Source: Opitutia bacterium | GTDB taxonomy: Bacteria > Verrucomicrobiota > Verrucomicrobiia > Opitutales > UBA953 | Assembly: GCA_947460445.1 (NCBI GenBank) | Contig: CANHHS010000004.1 | Span: 1 to 25,794 of the forward strand | Direction: 5' to 3' | DNA: 25,794 nt | Shown: positions 1-6,042 of the stretch, piece by piece | Numbering within the stretch: position 1 is the stretch's first letter | Layout of the letters: every line of letters starts with the position of its first letter | Notes under the pieces: model-generated | Database searches by the model: none | What the model was told of the DNA's origin: nothing | The model's input: the letters and a program-made list of their open reading frames with translations, nothing else | Translations under genes and position numbers: made by a program

Positions 1-428
1 GTATTCGAAGGAAAGGCAGCGGTGTTGGTTACGAGCAGTCGCCCAAAGCGTTGCGGCTGTTCGCTAGCGAGGCCTAATCCAATGGCACCGCCCCAATCAT
101 GGACGCCAAGGTCGATGTCTTGTAAATTAAGTTTATCGCACAACTCGCGAAGGTGGCGGATACGATCTGACAGGCGAATCATCCGCCCAGGGCGATCGGA
201 AAGCCCCATGCCCACATGATCTGGAATAATCACGCGGCGACCACGTGCGACCAATTCTGCAGCGAGATTACGCCAAAGAAATCCCCAGCTCGGATTGCCG
301 TGCACTAAGAGTACTGGGCGAGCATCGCGTGGGCCGAGATCAACATAATGCATACGACCCGCATCTGTTTGGTGCCAACATGGCGTATAAGGCCATAAGG
401 TGCGTAGCGACTCAGGGATGCAGTCCAT
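1..428 (-). CDS. oleB: OleB-like alpha/beta hydrolase (haloalkane dehalogenase fold), N-terminal 142 residues, cut by window edge
   Basis: The reading frame opens at an ATG two bases after the oleA stop and runs off the left edge, so only about half of the protein is visible. It shows the alpha/beta-hydrolase landmarks: the oxyanion motif HGNPSW near residues 43-48, followed by FLWRN, and the nucleophile elbow VHDWGG with Asp111 as the expected nucleophile. An aspartate there, rather than serine, is typical of the haloalkane dehalogenase branch, to which OleB belongs. OleB decarboxylates the beta-lactone intermediate to a cis-olefin. The OleB call rests mainly on the immediately upstream oleA. 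On sequence alone a haloalkane dehalogenase or another Asp-type hydrolase would fit equally well. oleC and oleD would be expected beyond the left edge. There is no signal peptide, so a cytoplasmic location is likely. Confidence 0.75.
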   Translation of the reverse strand, partial: MDCIPESLRTLWPYTPCWHQTDAGRMHYVDLGPRDARPVLLVHGNPSWGFLWRNLAAELVARGRRVIIPDHVGMGLSDRPGRMIRLSDRIRHLRELCDKLNLQDIDLGVHDWGGAIGLGLASEQPQRFGRLLVTNTAAFPSN

Positions 429-430
429 GC

Positions 431-1468
431 TTAAAGGGCTTCCGCAGCCAACATGAGCGAACTTAAGCCGCTCCCAATGCCGAGCAGGGCAATTTTATTC
501 CCTGCGACGATGCGGCCGTCTCCACGTGCTAAGGCTAGCGTCGCCGGCAGTGAAACGGAGCCGACATTACCGAGGCGGTCAAAACTCATGCAGTCCTTCA
601 CAGTATCGAGACCGAGGCGTTCGAAAAGCATCTGCGAGTGGCGCCGTCCGACTTGATGGGTGACAACCCGATCGGGCGTGCTTGCATCCCACCCTGTGGT
701 GGCACGAAAACGCTCCCAGCATGTGCCAGCCAAGTTGATACCTGCATGAAGCAGTGCTTCGGAATCTGTACGCATATCTAACTCCGAAGCAGCGCTATCG
801 CCTTCGCAGAGATGGTTGGCGGAGGAATCTGTGGCTACAGCTCCGCCGTGGATACGGTAGCCACCAGGGGCTGCGAGGTCATCACGGCAAAGTACTGCGG
901 CGGCGGCGCCTGCACCAATCGTTAGATTTGCAAAGTAAGCTTTAATCGTGTCGCGCGTCAAAGAGGTGTCTTCATTCAATGTTCGAATTGTTCGCTCGAC
1001 TAATGGACGTCCATCTTCGCCCGCACAAAGTAATGCTCGGCGTATTTGTCCCGACTCAATCAATCCCGCAGCGAGCGTGATGGCATTCGCAAAACCAAGA
1101 CACGCATTTGAAATATCCAGGATTTGAGACTGAGCACCTAAACCAAGAATGCCGTGAATGTAGGCTGCGGTTGAAGGCTCAAGGCGATCGCGGCAAACTG
1201 AACAATGAATAAGTAAATCAATGTCTGCAGGGCCCACCTGTGCAGCCACCATTGCCCGACGACCGGCCAAGGCGGAGGCTTCGGAGGGACGGATGGCCGA
1301 GGGCCAGAAACGCCGCTCTTGAATGCCCGTCATGAGCTCTAAACGGCCTTCAGGCAGCTTTAAGCGCGTATACAGGGGGGCTAGGCGACGCTCAACTTCA
1401 TCGGATGTCCAAACCTCCGGAGGCAACTCGGCAACGAGCCCCGTCAAAACGGTGCGTGCGAAGCGCAT
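431..1468 (-). CDS. oleA: OleA, thiolase-fold acyl-CoA condensing enzyme of olefin biosynthesis
   Basis: This 345-residue FabH/KAS III-like enzyme has catalytic Cys123 (SNACLGF), His271 (VTHQVGRRH) and Asn301 (GNVGS). The segment SVCRDRLEPST carries Glu97. From memory of Xanthomonas OleA, this matches the glutamate that acts as the base activating the second acyl-CoA and that ordinary FabH lacks. The end, ALLGIGSGL, also matches OleA. OleA joins two fatty acyl-CoAs head to head into a beta-keto acid. The start ATG shares one base with the fabI stop (TAATG), and the oleB-like gene starts two bases downstream, so the genes are translationally coupled. The N-terminal region, with the TSDEVERRL segment, also resembles OleA. 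The alternative is a generic 3-oxoacyl-ACP synthase III, which is what automatic annotation may call it. Confidence 0.88.
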   Translation of the reverse strand: MRFARTVLTGLVAELPPEVWTSDEVERRLAPLYTRLKLPEGRLELMTGIQERRFWPSAIRPSEASALAGRRAMVAAQVGPADIDLLIHCSVCRDRLEPSTAAYIHGILGLGAQSQILDISNACLGFANAITLAAGLIESGQIRRALLCAGEDGRPLVERTIRTLNEDTSLTRDTIKAYFANLTIGAGAAAAVLCRDDLAAPGGYRIHGGAVATDSSANHLCEGDSAASELDMRTDSEALLHAGINLAGTCWERFRATTGWDASTPDRVVTHQVGRRHSQMLFERLGLDTVKDCMSFDRLGNVGSVSLPATLALARGDGRIVAGNKIALLGIGSGLSSLMLAAEAL

Positions 1469-2268
1469 TAGTCGAGACGCGTGGCTGCCTTAACCACATC
1501 TTCATCAAAGTAATTCGCATCCATACCGGCATTCACGACGACACCTTGAGCATTCACGCCGCTGGAACGAGGAGAGAGAAGCCAAACGGCTGCGTCGGCA
1601 ACTTCTTGCGTCGTTACTGCGCGACGACGGAAGGTGAGTTTTTCTGCAAAAACATAATTGGCGAGGTAACCTGGAATACCTGCCGAGGCACTTGTTTTTA
1701 ATGGACCGGCATTGACCGTATTAAAACGGACTTCGCTTTCGCGACTAAACGACTTGGCGAGAAAACGGGTTGCCGATTCAAGCGCAGCTTTGATCGGAGA
1801 CATATATCCGTAGCTCGCAGCGGTAACCTGTGATGAAATGCCAATAGCAACAACCGAGGCATCTTTACGTAAGTGACCCTTGAGCGCATTGGCTAACTCA
1901 ACCAGCGAGAAGCAAGAAATAGCCGTCGCTTGGAGAAAATCAGCGCGCACGGTTTCATGAAAAGGCACCAAGCCTTTGGAATAATTGGCGAAGGCGACGC
2001 TGTGCAGTACGCCATCCAGCGGACCGTGATCCTTGGCAACATCTGCAGCGAGTTTTCGAATTTCATCTTCATGCTCGAGGTCGCAGACGTACACGGACTT
2101 GCCCGCTAATTGCTTATCTAAAGAGGCACGACGTGCCTCCGAGCGCACGGAATAGATGACCTTGGCGCCCTCCCCTTCAAGCGTTTGGGCGACATGCCAA
2201 GCGACTGATTTGCGATTAGCCACGCCCACGACGAGATAGGTGCGACCTTGAATGCCGAGGAAAGACAT
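1468..2268 (-). CDS. fabI: Enoyl-ACP reductase, FabI-type SDR
   Basis: This 266-residue cytoplasmic short-chain dehydrogenase carries FabI hallmarks: GVANRKSVAWHVA for cofactor binding (residues 15-27), LHSVAFAN (88-95), the catalytic pair Tyr153 and Lys160 (YGYMSPIKAALES), and AGPLKTSASAGI (187-198). FabI performs the last reduction of each elongation cycle, using NAD(P)H. One feature is odd: ten residues before Tyr153, where E. coli FabI has Tyr146 and InhA has Phe, this protein has Gly143. The gene starts eight bases after fabZ and its stop overlaps the oleA start, so it sits between dehydratase and condensing enzyme. It is not OleD, which is an extended SDR. Substrate chain length and cofactor preference cannot be read from the sequence. 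Confidence 0.88.
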   Translation of the reverse strand: MSFLGIQGRTYLVVGVANRKSVAWHVAQTLEGEGAKVIYSVRSEARRASLDKQLAGKSVYVCDLEHEDEIRKLAADVAKDHGPLDGVLHSVAFANYSKGLVPFHETVRADFLQATAISCFSLVELANALKGHLRKDASVVAIGISSQVTAASYGYMSPIKAALESATRFLAKSFSRESEVRFNTVNAGPLKTSASAGIPGYLANYVFAEKLTFRRRAVTTQEVADAAVWLLSPRSSGVNAQGVVVNAGMDANYFDEDVVKAATRLD

Positions 2269-2276
2269 GAGGGTAT

Positions 2277-2714
2277 TCAGTGGGTTTTATCGACAAGGGC
2301 GAGTGCGTAGCGAATCGTAAGTACAGCCTTTCCGTCCTTACGTACTGTCCCAGTCATAAAGTGAAATTGTTGCAGAGTTTCAACCGGGCGAACCTCAATC
2401 GTCACACGGTCTCCTGGAAAGACCATGCCTTTAAATTTAGCTTCTTCGATTCGACAAAGAACCGGCGTCTTTCCTTCGGCCGTCTGACCTTGAGACTCCA
2501 AGCGTTTGGTTAGAAAAATAGCCCCCGCCTGAAAAACGGATTCGCAGAGCAAAACCCCGGGCGTGATCGGACTTCCGGGGTAGTGACCCTCGTAAAAGCT
2601 CTCATCAGCGCGAAATGTTCGCGCACACACAGCATGCTCCGCATCGAGCTCGACAACCTCGTCGATAAACAGAAAAGGTGGGCGGTGAGGAATGACAGAC
2701 TTTGGGTCAAGCAT
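2277..2714 (-). CDS. fabZ: 3-hydroxyacyl-ACP dehydratase, FabZ-type hot-dog fold
   Basis: Read from the ATG at 2714, the product has 145 residues. It begins MLDPKSVIPHRPPFLFIDEV, which is where FabZ proteins normally start. Active-site His44 (GHYPGSP) and Glu58 (PGVLLCESVFQ) are 14 residues apart, as in E. coli FabZ (His54/Glu68). The enzyme dehydrates 3-hydroxyacyl-ACP in the fatty-acid elongation cycle. An in-frame ATG at 2765 would add 17 residues with no family resemblance, so I prefer the shorter form, although the upstream AAGG lies very close to its start codon. It is the first gene of the fabZ-fabI-oleA-oleB transcription unit and is divergent from the peroxiredoxin gene. In enterobacteria fabZ follows lpxD; here it has left that cluster. 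Confidence 0.88.
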   Translation of the reverse strand: MLDPKSVIPHRPPFLFIDEVVELDAEHAVCARTFRADESFYEGHYPGSPITPGVLLCESVFQAGAIFLTKRLESQGQTAEGKTPVLCRIEEAKFKGMVFPGDRVTIEVRPVETLQQFHFMTGTVRKDGKAVLTIRYALALVDKTH

Positions 2715-2813
2715 GCACCTTATGGGTAGGCGGTAGACAGGCTTTAGGCAATCTGCTCTTATCATCCGACGCCTGCATTTGCTAAAAAGGAGATTCTGCC
2801 TTAACCTACCTTC

Positions 2814-3326
2814 ATGCGCTTTACCCTATCCCTTATGACCTGCTCTCTCCTATCCTGCTTTGGGGCCTCTAGCCCTGAACCCGTCCAAGTTGGTAGCGCC
2901 GTACCAGCTGTCACCTGCAATGATGAAACCGGGCAAGCCGTCGACGTGGCCAAAGAAGGTGCCAAAGGCCTCCTCCTTGTCTATTTCTACCCCAAGGCCG
3001 ATACACCGGGCTGTACCAAACAAGGGTGCTCACTGCGCGACAGTTGGGCTGAATTGGGCAAACGTGGGGTCAAAGTATTTGGCGTTAGCACCGACAGCGA
3101 AGCAGACCAGAAAGCCTTCAAAGAGAAATACAAACTGCCCTTCGCTTTGCTCGCCGATAAAAATAAAGAAGTCTGTAAAGCTTTCGGCGTCAGCACGACA
3201 TTGGGCTATGCCTCACGCACCGCATTCCTCTTCCGCGACGGCAAGTGCATCTGGGTTGATCCAAAGTCGTCTACTTCCGACCAAGCGTCGGTCGTCTTGA
3301 GCTTCCTCGAGAGTCAGACCAAGTAA
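2814..3326 (+). CDS. bcp: Peroxiredoxin, Bcp/PrxQ type, with a predicted lipoprotein signal
   Basis: This 170-residue thiol peroxidase belongs to the AhpC/TSA family, Bcp/PrxQ subgroup. TPGCTKQGCSLRD holds the peroxidatic Cys67 and, five residues on, the resolving Cys72, the usual atypical 2-Cys spacing of Bcp. It would reduce hydroperoxides using thioredoxin or a similar donor. Residues 1-15 look like a type II signal sequence: Arg2, a hydrophobic core, then a lipobox LLSC with Cys15 as the lipidated residue. That would place the enzyme in the periplasm or on a membrane, whereas E. coli Bcp is cytosolic. A later start would fall inside the domain, so the leader appears genuine. The gene stands alone, divergent from fabZ and convergent with prs. 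Confidence 0.88.
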   Translation: MRFTLSLMTCSLLSCFGASSPEPVQVGSAVPAVTCNDETGQAVDVAKEGAKGLLLVYFYPKADTPGCTKQGCSLRDSWAELGKRGVKVFGVSTDSEADQKAFKEKYKLPFALLADKNKEVCKAFGVSTTLGYASRTAFLFRDGKCIWVDPKSSTSDQASVVLSFLESQTK

Positions 3327-3335
3327 CACTTGGTC
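3317..3335. terminator. Inverted repeat between convergent bcp and prs, possible bidirectional terminator
   Basis: GACCAAGT and ACTTGGTC form a perfect 8-bp stem with a 3-base loop, and the bcp stop codon lies across the stem and loop. It sits between the convergent ends of bcp and prs, where a shared terminator would be useful. No T-run follows on either strand, so a simple intrinsic terminator is not proven. A Rho-related or mRNA-end-protecting hairpin is equally possible. Confidence 0.45.
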
Positions 3336-3348
3336 TTAGCAGCCTAGC

Positions 3349-4299
3349 TTAGAAGCCCTTAATCTTAAAGAGGTCTGTCACGCTGCTATTGCCGTGAATG
3401 CGTTTAATCGCATCGGCAAGCAGTGGCGCCACCGACAGCACAGTGATGGGTAGACCCTTGGGGGTCACCGGCACGGTGTTAGTCGTGATCACTTCATCGA
3501 TTGGTCCATTCCGCAGACGGTCATAGGCGACGTCCTGCAGCATACAGTGTGAAACCAGTGCGCGCACAGAACGTGCACCGTTTTTCTTCAGCAACTCTGC
3601 AGCCGCCACCAAGGTACCAGCGGTTTCGGTCATGTCGTCAACAAGCAGGATATCTCGACCTTCAACTTCGCCCACTAAGCTAATGGCTTCGACAGTGGTG
3701 TCGCTCGTACGGCGCTTAGCCACAAAGCCAAAAGGCAGGCCAAGCATGTCGGCTACCGCAGCGGCGTATTTCAAACCACCGACGTCTGGCGAGAATACCG
3801 TCGCCTCACGCACCCAGGCCTTACCACGAATGTGGGCGTAAAAGACGGGCGAAGCAAAAAGGTGATCAACAGGAATATCGAAGAATCCTTGAATTTGTTG
3901 CGCGTGTAAATCAACAGCGAGCACGCGATTGACACCCGCAGCTGTGAGTAAGTTTGCGACGAGCTTAGCCGTGATCGGCACACGTGGTTTATCTTTACGA
4001 TCCTGACGCGCGTAACCAAAGAACGGAATAACTGCCGTAATGCGGTCGGCCGAAGCACGGCGCATCGCATCCACCATAATCAACAACTCCATGATGCACT
4101 CATTCGCAGGCATGCATGTAGGCTGAATAATGAAGACGTCGCACCCGCGGACGTTTTCATTGATTTGTACAAAGGTTTCGCCGTCGGCAAAGCGCTTCAC
4201 TGTGGCTGCACCGAGGGGGACTCCGAGTCCGTCGCAAATCTCTTTAGCCAAAGCTGGGTTGGCATTCCCGGTAAAAATCTTGAGAGGAGGCAAACTCAT
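3349..4299 (-). CDS. prs: Ribose-phosphate pyrophosphokinase (PRPP synthetase)
   Basis: This 316-residue class I PRPP synthetase transfers the pyrophosphate of ATP to ribose 5-phosphate, giving PRPP for nucleotide, histidine and tryptophan synthesis. Visible motifs are KRFADGE (35-41), FFGYARQDRKDKPR (93-106), the DLHAQQIQGFFD region with His132, KRRTSD (195-200) and the PRPP-binding loop DILLVDDMTETAGT (216-229). Length matches the family. The start ATG overlaps the lpxD stop in an ATGA, so translation is probably coupled. Being the last gene after bamA-skp-lpxD is unusual for a central nucleotide enzyme and may tie its expression to envelope growth. The gene converges on bcp. Confidence 0.97.
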   Translation of the reverse strand: MSLPPLKIFTGNANPALAKEICDGLGVPLGAATVKRFADGETFVQINENVRGCDVFIIQPTCMPANECIMELLIMVDAMRRASADRITAVIPFFGYARQDRKDKPRVPITAKLVANLLTAAGVNRVLAVDLHAQQIQGFFDIPVDHLFASPVFYAHIRGKAWVREATVFSPDVGGLKYAAAVADMLGLPFGFVAKRRTSDTTVEAISLVGEVEGRDILLVDDMTETAGTLVAAAELLKKNGARSVRALVSHCMLQDVAYDRLRNGPIDEVITTNTVPVTPKGLPITVLSVAPLLADAIKRIHGNSSVTDLFKIKGF

Positions 4300-5357
4300 G
4301 GTGCGGACTTACGAACAGAGTCCAATGCTGCGGCGAGCGAATCAACCTTTTTGAAGAGGTCAGGCAAACGACGGGCCAGAACGGCCACCCGGCGCTCTAG
4401 GCCAAACGGCATAGCCGGCGTTCCATTCATAAAGCCATCTGCGGGCACATCCTCGAAAAGACCTGCCTGGGCCCCAAGCTTAACGCGGTCGCCAAGCTGA
4501 AGATGGCCCGATACGCCCGCTTGGCCGCCAAGAACACATCCATCACCCATGACGGTTGAACCAGCAACGCCAACCTGTGCAGCAATCAGGCACTGACGGC
4601 CAATCCGCACATTATGCGCAATTTGCACTAAGTTATCAATTTTCGTGCCACGGCCAATGACGGTGCGACTAAAGCGGGCGCGATCGAGTGTCGTATTTGC
4701 ACCGACCTCGACATCGTCTTCCAATTCAACGTTACCAATTTGCGGGATACGTTCAATGCGCTCGCCAACTGGCTCGTAGCCAAAACCATCCGAACCAATC
4801 ACGACACCGCTTTGCAAACGGCAGCGCGAGCCCACAATGCAATAATCAGAAACTGTGGCACGGGGCTTCAGCCAACTTTCAGAACCAATGCGTGCACCGA
4901 TGCCGATGTGACATTGTGCTTCAAGCACAGCATGCGCGCCAATCGTGGCATCCGCCATAATCGTGCAACCCGGTCCAATGCTCGCAGTGGCATCAACACG
5001 CGCCTTCGGATCGATCGATGCCGTTGGGTGAATACCCGCAGCAGGTCGCGGCCATAGGCGGGCTTCAATGGCAGCACAGACTAAAGCCAAAGCATACGAA
5101 GGCTTGGTTACACGAATATAGACTTGGCCCGCTAAGGGTTTGCCCGGGTGATCGGTAGCAACCAAGACCGCACCCGCACGCGAACTCGCAAGCTCCTCGA
5201 CGTAACGAGGGTTTGCTAAAAAAGACAGATCTTCAGCGCTTGCATCCGCAAGTGCTGCAATACCCATAAGCACGCGCGAGCGAGCTTCCGCCTCACCCTC
5301 GACTGACACCGCCTCGGTGAGGCTGGCGACTTGATCGATGGTGAGAGAAAGTTTCAT
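4296..5357 (-). CDS. lpxD: UDP-3-O-acylglucosamine N-acyltransferase LpxD
   Basis: The product has 353 residues from the ATG at 5357. An in-frame TTG at 5366 is possible but would add only three unconserved residues. An N-terminal uridine-binding domain (about 1-100) is followed by a left-handed beta-helix of hexapeptide repeats (about 108-310) and a C-terminal helix. The catalytic histidine lies in QIAHNVRIG (His248, equivalent to E. coli His239). LpxD adds the N-linked 3-hydroxyacyl chain from acyl-ACP in the third step of lipid A synthesis, in the cytoplasm. It follows bamA and skp, as in many Gram-negatives, but lpxA does not follow. A terminator-like hairpin lies immediately upstream of its start, and its stop overlaps the prs start. 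Confidence 0.95.
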   Translation of the reverse strand: MKLSLTIDQVASLTEAVSVEGEAEARSRVLMGIAALADASAEDLSFLANPRYVEELASSRAGAVLVATDHPGKPLAGQVYIRVTKPSYALALVCAAIEARLWPRPAAGIHPTASIDPKARVDATASIGPGCTIMADATIGAHAVLEAQCHIGIGARIGSESWLKPRATVSDYCIVGSRCRLQSGVVIGSDGFGYEPVGERIERIPQIGNVELEDDVEVGANTTLDRARFSRTVIGRGTKIDNLVQIAHNVRIGRQCLIAAQVGVAGSTVMGDGCVLGGQAGVSGHLQLGDRVKLGAQAGLFEDVPADGFMNGTPAMPFGLERRVAVLARRLPDLFKKVDSLAAALDSVRKSAP

Positions 5358-5363
5358 CTTATG

Positions 5364-5394
5364 CAAACAAAGCGCCCCTGCTGGGCAGGGGCGC
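5364..5394 (-). terminator. Intrinsic-terminator-like hairpin between skp and lpxD
   Basis: On the minus strand GCGCCCCTGC and GCAGGGGCGC form a perfect 10-bp stem (5372-5394) with a 3-base loop, followed by TTTGTTTG. It lies in the 46-base gap after skp and ends just before the lpxD start. It may terminate most bamA-skp transcripts, attenuate lpxD-prs, or sequester the AGGGG that is the only Shine-Dalgarno-like string before lpxD. The T-run is interrupted by a G, so read-through is likely. Confidence 0.7.
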
Positions 5395-5403
5395 GTCGGT
5401 CAC

Positions 5404-5967
5404 TTATTTCGCAGCGGGGCTGGGAGCGCCGGACTTATAATTGGCATTGAGCTCTGCAATCACCGCGTCGGTGATATCGAGCGAGGCGTCGCTATAGAGC
5501 AAGCCACCCTTTGGAAGGATAACTTCAAGGCCTTTAGACTTCGCAATCTTTTCGACGGCAGGACGAATGTCGGCATCGAGTGCACGACTCATTTCCTGAA
5601 TGCGGCCTTGAATGGTTTTGCCAACTTCTTGATCGAGCTGTTGGAGCGCCGTGTACTTTTGACGGAACTGCTCTTCTTTAACTTTAAATTCTCCCGCGAT
5701 CTGCTGCTTGCCGGACTCGCTGAGCAAAGGCGACTGTGCGCGCTTTTGGGTATCAACAAGATCTTCCTTTAAGCGCTGAACTTCATCCAGCTTGTCCTGA
5801 AGAGTGACTTTACCAGCATCCACGCTTTTTTGGATGCTAGCCTGTTGCTCAACGGCTTTGTTATATTTTTTGGTAATTTCGTTAATATCGACGACGCCCA
5901 TCTTAGGGGGGTTACCTGCTGTAACGACAACAGCTGCCATCGAGAGGAGTGCGGTGAGGGTTTTCAT
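5404..5967 (-). CDS. skp: OmpH/Skp-family periplasmic chaperone
   Basis: The product has 187 residues from the ATG at 5967, where a normal signal peptide begins (MKTLTALLSMAAVVVTAG). An upstream TTG at 5997 would add ten unlikely residues. After the signal come GVVDINEITKKYNKA, the conserved first strand and helix of OmpH proteins, then a long charged coiled-coil (about 40-130) forming the tentacles. LEVILPKGGLLYSDASLDITDAVI is split here only for description: the LEVILPKGG strand and the SLDITDAVI helix complete the trimerisation core. Skp holds unfolded outer-membrane proteins for BamA, which is encoded directly upstream, 75 bases away. Lys/Glu-rich composition fits the family. The downstream gap holds a terminator-like hairpin. 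Confidence 0.88.
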   Translation of the reverse strand: MKTLTALLSMAAVVVTAGNPPKMGVVDINEITKKYNKAVEQQASIQKSVDAGKVTLQDKLDEVQRLKEDLVDTQKRAQSPLLSESGKQQIAGEFKVKEEQFRQKYTALQQLDQEVGKTIQGRIQEMSRALDADIRPAVEKIAKSKGLEVILPKGGLLYSDASLDITDAVIAELNANYKSGAPSPAAK

Positions 5968-6042
5968 GGGGATGGGTAAGCAGAGACGAGAGCCCAAGGG
6001 TTGGCAACCCTAAGAAAGATACCCCCTATACCCGGCCTAAGC

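Noticed and set aside
5358..5366. TTG start for lpxD at 5366
   Set aside because: It adds three residues absent from the family; the ATG at 5357 gives the usual N-terminus, though the difference is too small to be certain.
5968..5997. TTG start for skp at 5997
   Set aside because: The added ten residues would precede an intact signal peptide that begins at the ATG at 5967.
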